Source of the DNA: Bacteroidota bacterium
GTDB taxonomy: Bacteria; Bacteroidota; Bacteroidia; Bacteroidales; UBA932
Reading direction: 5' to 3'
Assembly (NCBI GenBank): GCA_009778375.1
Contig: WRJW01000202.1
Coordinates: 1-12,536 of the forward strand
DNA: 12,536 bases
The notes under the pieces are model-generated. The model ran no database searches. It was not told where the DNA came from and saw nothing but the letters and a program-made list of their open reading frames with translations. The position numbers and the translations under genes were made by a program. Positions within the stretch are counted from its first letter, which is position 1. Each line of letters begins with the position of its first letter. Positions 6,445 through 12,536 of the stretch are shown in pieces.

Positions 6445-7688
6445 AACGTTTTTTTCTCTTTTTTCTCTTTATTCCCATCGCCCTGCAGGCCCAGCTTACC
6501 ATTGAACAGTGTCAGGAATGGGCCAAAGCCAACTACCCCATCATTCAACGCTACGACATCATAGGCAAAACCGCAGAATACAACCTCTCCAATGCCGGAA
6601 AAGGATATTTACCTCAATTCCAATTTTCCGCAAGGGCTTCCTATCAATCCGACGTAACCGCTCTGCCCCTGCGCATCCCCGGCATTCCCATAGACGGTCT
6701 ACCCAAAGATCAGTACGCAGCCACTTTGGATATATCCCAATCCCTTTGGGACGGAGGAGCGGTTCGTACCCAAAAATCTATGGTAAAAGCGGGCCAAGCT
6801 GTAGAGCAGGAGCAATTAACGGTTGATTTATATGCCTTGGAAAAGAGGGTCAACCAACTCTTTTTCGGAATTTTGCTGTGGGATGCGCACATCGCTCAAA
6901 ACCAAACGCTTCAAGCAGAACTCCAACGGAACTACGCCTTGATATGGAGCTATCTGCAAAACGGGGTCGCCCACCAGGCCGATTTGGACGCCGTCTCTGT
7001 AGAACAACTTAAAGCCCGGCAGCAATACCGGCAACTTGTATCGGGCCGTAAAGCCTATTTAGAAGTGCTGGGGGCCATGATCGGACAAAGTGTAGACGAA
7101 TCTACGCGCTTAACAAAACCCAATCCGGATACTGTTTTTATATCCCATCAGATCAATCGTCCGGAGCTCAAACTTTTCGAGGTTCAAAACCAATTGCTTG
7201 AAATCCAAAAGAATGCCCTTACCATCGGCTATATGCCTCGGTTCAACCTCTTTGTTCAGGGAGGCTACGGCCGCCCCGGCCTCAATATGCTCGACCGGAA
7301 TTTTGCTCCCTTTTTTATTGGGGGCATTCGGATGGCCTGGAACTTTGGAGCCCTCTACACCCAAAAGAACGACCGACTCAAATTAGCGTTGAATCAACAA
7401 AATGTGGCCGTGCTGCAAGAGACCTTTCTCTACCACATAAACCTTGACATGACGCAGCAAAATATCCACATAGAAGAAATTCGCCAAATGATGTTATTCG
7501 ACGACGAAGTGATTGCCCTCCGGGAAAATATCCGCAAGGCCGCAGAAGTTAAAGTCGCCAACGGAACGTTGAGCGTGACCGAACTGATGCGCGAACTCCA
7601 TGCCGAATATTTGGCCAAACAGGAAAAAATGAGCCGTGAAATAGAATTACTCACCGCTATTTACGATCTAAAATACAGTACAAATTAA
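6441..7688 (+). CDS. TolC-family outer-membrane efflux protein
   Basis: A 415-residue protein with a clear signal peptide (MKRFFLFFLFIPIALQA before QLTIEQC). The mature start LTIEQCQEWAKANYP is the usual first helix of TolC/OEP proteins. Two alpha-helical halves follow, with a beta-strand region near residues 265-310 (MPRFNLFVQGGYGRPG, then GIRMAWNFGALY). A long C-terminal helix carries an LSVTELMRE motif typical of the family. It should form the trimeric outer-membrane channel for the ABC exporter encoded just downstream. It overlaps the phosphoesterase by 4 nt, and the adaptor gene begins 1 nt after its stop. Length is slightly short for the family but complete. Confidence 0.92.
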   Translation: MKRFFLFFLFIPIALQAQLTIEQCQEWAKANYPIIQRYDIIGKTAEYNLSNAGKGYLPQFQFSARASYQSDVTALPLRIPGIPIDGLPKDQYAATLDISQSLWDGGAVRTQKSMVKAGQAVEQEQLTVDLYALEKRVNQLFFGILLWDAHIAQNQTLQAELQRNYALIWSYLQNGVAHQADLDAVSVEQLKARQQYRQLVSGRKAYLEVLGAMIGQSVDESTRLTKPNPDTVFISHQINRPELKLFEVQNQLLEIQKNALTIGYMPRFNLFVQGGYGRPGLNMLDRNFAPFFIGGIRMAWNFGALYTQKNDRLKLALNQQNVAVLQETFLYHINLDMTQQNIHIEEIRQMMLFDDEVIALRENIRKAAEVKVANGTLSVTELMRELHAEYLAKQEKMSREIELLTAIYDLKYSTN

Positions 7689-7689
7689 T

Positions 7690-8595
7690 ATGAAACATTT
7701 TTTACAAATCTTTGTCGCCATAGGAGTTGCCTCTGTGTGCGCCTGTAACTCCGGAGGAGGACGCCGCCAAAAGGCCGATGCTTCGGGGGTCTTTGAGGCC
7801 ACCGAAGTAGTCGTTTCGGCACAGGCATCCGGCCTGATTATGCAATTAGATATAGAGGAAGGCACCTTGCTGATGGCAGGTCAGCAGATCGGGTATATCG
7901 ACACCATTCCCCTGTATCTTAAAAAATTACAGTTGTCTGCCAGCCTCAAAGCCGTCGAAAGCCGTAAAACCGATATTCCCAAACAGATCGCGGCTATCAA
8001 CGCGCAAATATCCACTCAACAGCATGAATTGCAAAGATTTGAACATTTACTCCTTGCCAACGCCGCCAACCAAAAACAGGTAGACGACATCAGGGCTTCC
8101 ATCAATGTATTGGAAAAGCAGTTGGCCGCCCAAACCGACCTGCTGCAAAACAGCAACAAAAGCATCACTCAAGAGCTGCTGGCCTTAGAGATGCAGATAG
8201 CCCAAATCGACGACCAGATTGTCAAAAGCATAATTACCTGCCCCATTAACGGAACCGTATTGGTCAAATATGCCGAGTGCGCAGAATTGGGCCTCCCCGG
8301 CAGGGCCCTCTTTAAAGTGGCCGATATGGAGCATCTCTACTTGAGGGCTTACCTTACCTCCGCCCAATTGTCTCAAATCAAACTCGGACAAAAAGTCACG
8401 GTTTGGGCCGACTTTGGAGAAAAAGAGGGCAAAAGTTATGAGGGTCGCTTAAGTTGGATTTCGAGCCGATCAGAATTTACCCCCAAAAATATCCAAACCC
8501 GAAACGAGCGCGATAATTTGGTCTACGCCGTAAAAATTGCGGTACCCAACGACGGCTACCTCAAAATCGGCATGTACGGAGAGGTTAGGTTTTAA
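7690..8595 (+). CDS. HlyD/YbhG-type periplasmic adaptor lipoprotein
   Basis: A 301-residue membrane-fusion protein. The N-terminal signal ends in V-C-A-C (Cys19), a slightly unusual lipobox with Cys at -2, predicting a lipid anchor in place of a transmembrane helix. A barrel-sandwich half near residues 35-70 (VSAQASGLIMQLDIEEGTLL) is followed by an alpha-hairpin (about 80-180, rich in Gln, Lys and Leu) and the second half-motif (ITCPINGTVL). A beta-barrel domain ends in LKIGMYGEVRF. It should bridge the TolC-type channel and the inner-membrane ABC transporter. It lies 1 nt after the TolC stop and 5 nt before the first ATPase. The closest layout I know is YbhG of the YbhGFSR exporter. Substrate is not readable from the sequence. 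Confidence 0.92.
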   Translation: MKHFLQIFVAIGVASVCACNSGGGRRQKADASGVFEATEVVVSAQASGLIMQLDIEEGTLLMAGQQIGYIDTIPLYLKKLQLSASLKAVESRKTDIPKQIAAINAQISTQQHELQRFEHLLLANAANQKQVDDIRASINVLEKQLAAQTDLLQNSNKSITQELLALEMQIAQIDDQIVKSIITCPINGTVLVKYAECAELGLPGRALFKVADMEHLYLRAYLTSAQLSQIKLGQKVTVWADFGEKEGKSYEGRLSWISSRSEFTPKNIQTRNERDNLVYAVKIAVPNDGYLKIGMYGEVRF

Positions 8596-8600
8596 TACCA

Positions 8601-9308
8601 ATGGTCAGCGTCCGGCATATCTGCAAAAGCTATGGAGCGGTGCAAGCTCTTAACGACCTGAACTTTGAGGTGCAGGCCGGAGAAATTTTTGGCCTCATTG
8701 GCCCCGACGGATCCGGAAAAACAACGCTGTTCCGCATCCTGACCACCCTGTTGTTGCCCGACAGCGGCAGCGCTAAAGTCATGAATTTGGATGTAGTACA
8801 CGATTTTAAAAAAATCCGCAACCAAATCGGATATATGCCCGGACGTTTTTCGCTCTACCAGGATTTGTCGGTACGCGAAAACTTAGAGCTTTTTGCCACC
8901 GTATTTAATACCTCTATTAGTGAAAATTACGATTTAATCAAAGATATTTACCAACAGATTGAACCCTTTAATGAGCGAAGAGCTGGCAAATTATCGGGAG
9001 GAATGAAGCAGAAGTTAGCCCTGAGCTGCGCCCTGATCCATAAACCCGCCATCCTCTTCTTAGATGAGCCCACCACCGGCGTAGACCCTGTTTCGCGAAA
9101 GGAGTTCTGGGATATGCTCAAAAAGTTGAAACAACAGGGAATCACCATATTGGTATCTACTCCCTATATGGACGAAGCCGCTCTTTGTGACCGCATTGCC
9201 CTGATTCAAAATGGAAAATTCCTGCAAATCGACACGCCGCAAAATATGGTAACTCCCTTTGCCCCTACTTTGGAAGATTATTTTATCTATTTAATGCAAA
9301 AAAATTGA
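8601..9308 (+). CDS. ABC exporter ATPase 1 (YbhF N-half-like, degenerate switch residues)
   Basis: A 235-residue ABC ATPase with Walker A GPDGSGKT (34-41), signature LSGGMKQ (131-137) and Walker B ILFLDEP with catalytic Glu156. Two normally conserved positions differ. The Q-loop reads YMPGRFSLY, with Gly81 where Gln is expected. The H-loop reads STPYMDEA, with Pro188 where the switch His is expected. The YMDEA segment and lengths fit the drug-export (DrrA/YbhF) branch. In Escherichia coli YbhF the two ATPase halves are fused; here they are two genes, this one corresponding to the N-terminal half. It probably pairs with the next gene product. The gene begins 5 nt after the adaptor stop, and its TGA overlaps the TTG start of ATPase 2. 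Confidence 0.92.
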   Translation: MVSVRHICKSYGAVQALNDLNFEVQAGEIFGLIGPDGSGKTTLFRILTTLLLPDSGSAKVMNLDVVHDFKKIRNQIGYMPGRFSLYQDLSVRENLELFATVFNTSISENYDLIKDIYQQIEPFNERRAGKLSGGMKQKLALSCALIHKPAILFLDEPTTGVDPVSRKEFWDMLKKLKQQGITILVSTPYMDEAALCDRIALIQNGKFLQIDTPQNMVTPFAPTLEDYFIYLMQKN

Positions 9309-10039
9309 ACACGATAGAAGTACATGATTTGACCAAAAAATTCGGCGACTTTACCGCCGTAGACCACATCTCTTTTGAAGTGACTCAAGGAGAAGTGCTC
9401 GGTTTTTTGGGCGCCAACGGCGCAGGAAAAACCACTGCTATGCGTATGTTGTGCGGTCTGAGTAAACCCACTTCCGGTTGGGGACGGGTAGCCGGTTTTG
9501 ACATCACCAGAGAGCCGGAAGAGATCAAAAAGAAGATCGGCTATATGAGTCAAAAATTCTCTTTGTACGAGGATTTAAAAGTATGGGAAAACATTCGACT
9601 CTTTGCAGGTATCTATGGAGTTGATCCAAAGACCATTGCCCATAAAACAGACTCCATGCTGCACAGGTTGGGTTTTTATGCCGAAAAAAACGCCTTGGTT
9701 AAATCTCTACCTCCTGGATGGAAACAAAAATTAGCCTTTTCCGTTGCGATTTTACACGAGCCTAAAATCGTATTTTTAGACGAACCCACCGGAGGGGTAG
9801 ATCCTGTTACCCGCCGACAATTTTGGAAATTGATTTACGACGCCGCCCAACAGGGCATCACCGTCTTTGTGACCACCCATTATATGGACGAAGCCGAATA
9901 CTGCCACCGTATTTCTATGATGGTAGACGGACGCATCGAAGCTTTGGGAACGCCCCAACAACTGAAACAACAATTTCAGGCCGCCTCCATAGACGAAGTA
10001 TTCAGGAAATCAGCCCGCCAAGCCCAAAGAAACGAATAA
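9305..10039 (+). CDS. ABC exporter ATPase 2 (YbhF C-half-like, degenerate signature)
   Basis: A 244-residue ABC ATPase with Walker A GANGAGKT (36-43), an intact Q-loop (YMSQKFSLY, Gln83), Walker B IVFLDEP (Glu160) and H-loop TTHYMDEAE (His192). The signature is LPPGWKQ (135-141) where LSGGxxQ is expected, so the transition-state Ser is absent. This complements ATPase 1, which has a good signature but lacks the Gln and His. Start is TTG 9305, which overlaps the previous stop as TTGA. The next in-frame ATG lies beyond Walker A, so TTG is effectively forced. This indicates translational coupling of the two ATPases. Permease 1 starts 3 nt after the stop. Confidence 0.92.
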   Translation: MNTIEVHDLTKKFGDFTAVDHISFEVTQGEVLGFLGANGAGKTTAMRMLCGLSKPTSGWGRVAGFDITREPEEIKKKIGYMSQKFSLYEDLKVWENIRLFAGIYGVDPKTIAHKTDSMLHRLGFYAEKNALVKSLPPGWKQKLAFSVAILHEPKIVFLDEPTGGVDPVTRRQFWKLIYDAAQQGITVFVTTHYMDEAEYCHRISMMVDGRIEALGTPQQLKQQFQAASIDEVFRKSARQAQRNE

Positions 10040-10042
10040 GCT

Positions 10043-11158
10043 ATGGAGCGGAAACGACAACTATCTGCCTTTATTAAAAAAGAGTTCCGCCATATTTTCC
10101 GCGACCGGCGGAGTATGCTTATTCTGCTGGTGATGCCCATCATTCAAATCATCCTCTTTGGATTTGCCATTACCACCGAAGTAAAAAACGCCAGAGTTGC
10201 AGTATTTGACCCCTCCAACGATACAGCGACCCAACACATTATCAACCGGATCAATGCCAGCGAATACTTTGACATTGAATACTATCCCCAACAACTTGAG
10301 TCTGTAAATCAACTCTTTCAGGAGGGTAACATCCGGTTGGCCATCCTCTTTACCGACCACTTTGAGGAACGGTTACGACACACGGGAGACGCCGCCGTAC
10401 AACTCCTTGCAGACGCCACCGACCCCAATCAGGCCGGCATGCTGGTTGCCTACGCCTCCAATATTTTGGCCGCCTGCCAACAGGAGTGGATGGAGGAGTA
10501 CGCTGCGCCCCTGCAGATAGTTCCGGAAATCCGCATGCTCTACAACCCCCAAATGAAAGGTGCCTATAACTTTGTACCCGGCGTCATGGGGCTTATTTTG
10601 ATGCTTATCTGCGCCATGATGACCTCTATTGCCATTGTTCGGGAAAAGGAGATGGGCACAATGGAAGTACTGCTTGCCTCTCCCATGAGACCCGGCTACC
10701 TTATCTTTTCCAAGGTAGTCCCCTATTTTAGCTTGTCGATGGTCAACCTGATGACCATCCTGTTCCTCTCTGTCTTTGTACTGGGGGTGCCTGTTTCGGG
10801 CAGCCTCTTTTGGTTACTCATCGCTTCTTTCCTCTTTATAACGGTGGCCTTATCGCTGGGGATACTGATTTCTACCATTGTCCGCACACAGGTCGCCGCT
10901 ATGCTCATATCGGGAATGGCGCTGATGATGCCCGTAATGCTCCTTTCGGGGATGATTTTTCCGGTAGAGAATATGCCCCTATTGCTGCAACTCCTCTCTC
11001 ATGCAGTACCTGCCAAGTGGTTTATCCTCTCCGTTAAAAAACTCATGATCCAGGGGTTGCCGGTACACTATGTACGCAAAGAATTTGGCATCCTCGCTTT
11101 CATGGCCATCCTGTTTATCTCCGTCAGTATCAAAAATTTTAAAGTACGCTTAACCTGA
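10043..11158 (+). CDS. ABC-2 type permease 1 (YbhS/YbhR-like)
   Basis: A 371-residue inner-membrane permease. A basic cytoplasmic start (KKEFRHIFRDRR) precedes TM1 (about 24-44). A large extracytoplasmic domain (about 46-172) is followed by five more helices near 177-199, 222-249, 255-279, 284-306 and 347-362. The short cytoplasmic segment REKEMGTMEVLLASPMRP (200-217) between TM2 and TM3 is the ABC-2 hallmark expected to contact the ATPases. The 6-helix layout with a big first loop is that of YbhS/YbhR and DrrB-like exporters working with HlyD partners. Its TGA shares one base with the ATG of permease 2 (TGATG), so the pair is likely made in equal amounts and assembles as a heterodimer. Confidence 0.92.
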   Translation: MERKRQLSAFIKKEFRHIFRDRRSMLILLVMPIIQIILFGFAITTEVKNARVAVFDPSNDTATQHIINRINASEYFDIEYYPQQLESVNQLFQEGNIRLAILFTDHFEERLRHTGDAAVQLLADATDPNQAGMLVAYASNILAACQQEWMEEYAAPLQIVPEIRMLYNPQMKGAYNFVPGVMGLILMLICAMMTSIAIVREKEMGTMEVLLASPMRPGYLIFSKVVPYFSLSMVNLMTILFLSVFVLGVPVSGSLFWLLIASFLFITVALSLGILISTIVRTQVAAMLISGMALMMPVMLLSGMIFPVENMPLLLQLLSHAVPAKWFILSVKKLMIQGLPVHYVRKEFGILAFMAILFISVSIKNFKVRLT

Positions 11159-12246
11159 TGCTTATGTTAAAATTTTTAATAGAAAAAGAGTGTAAGCAAA
11201 TATTCCGACATTCGTTTATCCCCAAATTGTTGGTGATCTTTCCGCTGATGGCCATGCTGGTCTTTCCCTGGGCGGCCACTATGGAAATCAAGCACATTAA
11301 CATACACATTGTAGACCTTGACCACACCTCTCTTTCCCGGAGATTGATACATAAAATCGAAGCCTCTACCTACTTTAACCTTACCGGCCTTTCGGCAAGC
11401 AATTCTCAAGCCATGAAAGGCATCGAATCGGGCAAAGCCGATATTATTTTAGAAATCCGGCCTGACCTAACCATGATGATCTCTTCCAATGCCGTAAACG
11501 GAGTCAAGGGAGGATTGGGTGCCTCCTATTTAGCCGGCATCCTGCAGGAATACGCTCAGGAAATAGGTAACGAACAGGCTCCCGTATTTGCCCCCGCCTC
11601 CCTCCCCATCGTGAAAGTCATAGAACAATACCGCTACAATCCCCACCTTAACTATCAAATATTCATGATTCCTGCTATAATGGTCATGCTGCTTACCCTG
11701 ATCTGCGGTTTTTTACCTGCGCTCAATATTGTGGGAGAAAAAGAAGTTGGAACCATAGAGCAAATGAATGTGACTCCTGTCTCCAGATTCGCCTTTATCA
11801 TAGCCAAACTCATCCCTTACTGGATAGTAGGTATTTTGATATTTACCCTCTGCTTTATCGTTGCTGCATGGGTATATGGCCTAACCCCCGCCGGTTCTTT
11901 TTTGACCATCTACTTTTTTGCCGCCATTTACATCTTGGTTGTATCGGGAATTGGACTCATCATATCCAACCACTCCACCACCCTGCAACAAGCCATGTTT
12001 GTCATGTTTTTCTGTTTGGTGGTTATGCTCCTGATCAGCGGCCTCTTTACCCCCATATCGAGCATGCCTGAATGGGCGCAGGCCATTACCCTTATCAATC
12101 CGCTCAAATATTTTATACAGGTCATGAGGGCTATTTACCTCAAAGGGAGCGGTATTATTGACCTGCTACCACCACTGGGGACACTATTGGGTTTTGCCTT
12201 TTTTACCAATATTTGGGCGGTACTCAGTTATCGGAAAACGGCATAA
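11158..12246 (+). CDS. ABC-2 type permease 2 (YbhR/YbhS-like)
   Basis: A 362-residue permease homologous in layout to permease 1: TM1 about 22-42, extracytoplasmic domain about 44-165, then helices near 167-190, 212-239, 246-270, 278-299 and 336-357. The coupling segment is GEKEVGTIEQMNVTPVSR (193-210). Start ATG 11158 overlaps the previous stop by one base; ATG 11164 (MLKFLIEKE) would also fit the family. It is the last gene of the efflux operon. No regulator or substrate-specific gene follows. The hairpin just downstream points the other way (5S), so it may stop this message only weakly. Confidence 0.92.
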   Translation: MLMLKFLIEKECKQIFRHSFIPKLLVIFPLMAMLVFPWAATMEIKHINIHIVDLDHTSLSRRLIHKIEASTYFNLTGLSASNSQAMKGIESGKADIILEIRPDLTMMISSNAVNGVKGGLGASYLAGILQEYAQEIGNEQAPVFAPASLPIVKVIEQYRYNPHLNYQIFMIPAIMVMLLTLICGFLPALNIVGEKEVGTIEQMNVTPVSRFAFIIAKLIPYWIVGILIFTLCFIVAAWVYGLTPAGSFLTIYFFAAIYILVVSGIGLIISNHSTTLQQAMFVMFFCLVVMLLISGLFTPISSMPEWAQAITLINPLKYFIQVMRAIYLKGSGIIDLLPPLGTLLGFAFFTNIWAVLSYRKTA

Positions 12247-12247
12247 C

Positions 12248-12306
12248 AATAAAAAACCCTCCATCATTACTGATGAAGGGTCTATGATTTGGCAGCTACC
12301 TACTCT
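12248..12306 (+). repeat. 59-bp direct repeat, copy A (5S 3' end plus terminator)
   Basis: Identical to 12448-12506 except at 12269 (A) versus 12469 (G), at an exact 200-bp offset. It includes the terminator hairpin and the last 16 nt of the 5S sequence read on the minus strand (AGAGTAGGTAGCTGCC). Confidence 0.95.
12250..12280 (-). terminator. Duplicate 5S-type intrinsic terminator, minus strand
   Basis: Minus-strand stem CCCTTCATCA/TGATGGAGGG (12280-12257) with GTAA loop, then TTTTTT. A U-G wobble makes the stem continuous only on this strand; on the + strand the same position is a C-A mismatch and the T-run is poor. It points away from 5S but may also weakly end the + strand efflux message. 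Confidence 0.8.
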
Positions 12307-12447
12307 GTTGGCTAACGCCAACCGTCCTCCTGCTCGTCTCGGCACAGTCAGCAAGCTGCCTCTGCACTCAACTTGGGCGTCGGGTCCCACTTGGTACTTC
12401 GTAAAGGATGGTACTGCTATACCGGGGATTGGGAAGAAACGTGCCGG
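12291..12447. other. Rearranged 5S-like segment between the two terminator copies
   Basis: The left end is the last 16 nt of the 5S sequence on the minus strand (12291-12306). It is followed by a perfect hairpin GTTGGC-TAAC-GCCAAC (12307-12322). The bases GGCAGCT (12291-12297) and AGCTGCC (12354-12360) can pair to close a 70-nt structure. Further right, 12407-12423 is an exact inverted copy of 17 nt of the true 5S (12514-12530). CGGCAC (12340-12345) and GTGCCG (12441-12446) can pair, enclosing a 107-nt stretch that is close to 5S length. It lacks the conserved 5S loop sequences CCGAAC and GAAGTTAAG, so I do not call it a functional 5S. It may be a 5S remnant or a chimera; no protein gene is supported here. 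Confidence 0.5.
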
Positions 12448-12506
12448 AATAAAAAACCCTCCATCATTGCTGATGAAGGGTCTATGATTTGGCAGCTACC
12501 TACTCT
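12448..12506 (+). repeat. 59-bp direct repeat, copy B (5S 3' end plus terminator)
   Basis: Partner of 12248-12306. This copy continues without a break into genuine 5S sequence on the right, so it is probably the original. Confidence 0.95.
12450..12480 (-). terminator. Intrinsic terminator of the 5S rRNA gene, minus strand
   Basis: Minus-strand stem CCCTTCATCA/TGATGGAGGG (12480-12457) with a GCAA tetraloop, then TTTTTT. It begins about 10 nt beyond the 5S 3' end and closes the rRNA operon. Confidence 0.88.
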
Positions 12507-12536
12507 CCCACCTGGTATAGCAGTACCATCGGCGCA
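12491..12536 (-). rRNA. rrf: 5S ribosomal RNA, 3' end (partial)
   Basis: Read on the minus strand, the sequence contains the conserved bacterial 5S 3' half: TGCGCCGATGGTACTGC, then GGTGGGAGAGTAGGT and the closing stem strand GTAGCTGCC. The 5' part, and presumably the 23S and 16S genes, lie beyond the right edge. The operon runs leftward and converges on the efflux operon. Confidence 0.88.

Noticed and set aside
12291..12360. A tRNA-like fold (7-bp closing stem, 70 nt)
   Set aside because: There is no T-arm GTTCGA-type sequence, no recognisable D- or anticodon arm, and no CCA-compatible 3' end. The closing stem bases come from the 5S 3' end.
12340..12446. A functional second 5S rRNA on the + strand
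   Set aside because: Length and closing stem fit, and 17 nt match 5S. The conserved loop sequences CCGAAC and GAAGTTAAG are absent, so it is recorded only as a 5S-like segment.
12158..12487. A 109-codon + strand open frame across the end of permease 2 and the 5S repeat region
   Set aside because: It overlaps a well-supported gene in another frame and then translates terminator and 5S-derived sequence. It has no domain, signal or start-site support.

Overview
The window most likely comes from a member of the Bacteroidota, probably the order Bacteroidales. Four things point that way: a BACON-domain lipoprotein, InlB-type (Listeria/Bacteroides) surface repeats, promoter elements of the Bacteroidota form TAnnTTTG, and start sites without clear Shine-Dalgarno sequences. 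The sequence is moderate in GC and very compact. The longest stretch without a protein gene is the 290 bases at the right end, and it holds ribosomal 5S sequence.

Left block (1-2791, + strand). The 3' part of a large surface protein gene has a glycine-rich domain, six InlB-like B-repeats and a short beta-rich tail. It is followed 9 nt later by a BACON-domain lipoprotein and closed by a strong intrinsic terminator. The pair looks like an exported surface module.

Middle block (2793-5222). A secreted PQQ-type beta-propeller protein on the + strand converges, 1 nt apart, with a two-gene minus-strand unit. That unit is a small Cys/Asp-rich lipoprotein followed by a YycJ/WalJ-like metallo-beta-lactamase-fold hydrolase. 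The hydrolase has no ATG, GTG or TTG start in front of its conserved N-terminus. Back-to-back promoters at 5192-5246 separate this unit from the next operon.

Right block (5251-12246, + strand). Seven tightly packed or overlapping genes form one apparent operon: a membrane-anchored calcineurin-like phosphoesterase, a TolC-type outer-membrane channel, an HlyD/YbhG-type lipoprotein adaptor, two ABC ATPases and two ABC-2 permeases. This is a split version of the YbhGFSR-type exporter and should form a complete envelope-spanning efflux machine. The two ATPases carry complementary substitutions that predict one consensus and one degenerate ATP site.

Right end (12247-12536). The 3' end of a 5S rRNA gene enters on the minus strand and is followed by a GNRA-loop intrinsic terminator. 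The last 16 nt of 5S plus the whole terminator (59 bp, 58 identical) are repeated exactly 200 bp further on. The intervening structured segment contains a piece of 5S in inverted orientation. This rearranged 5S locus, the unusual hydrolase start and the asymmetric ATPase pair are the observations most worth following up. I see no CRISPR array, transposase, integrase or tRNA.
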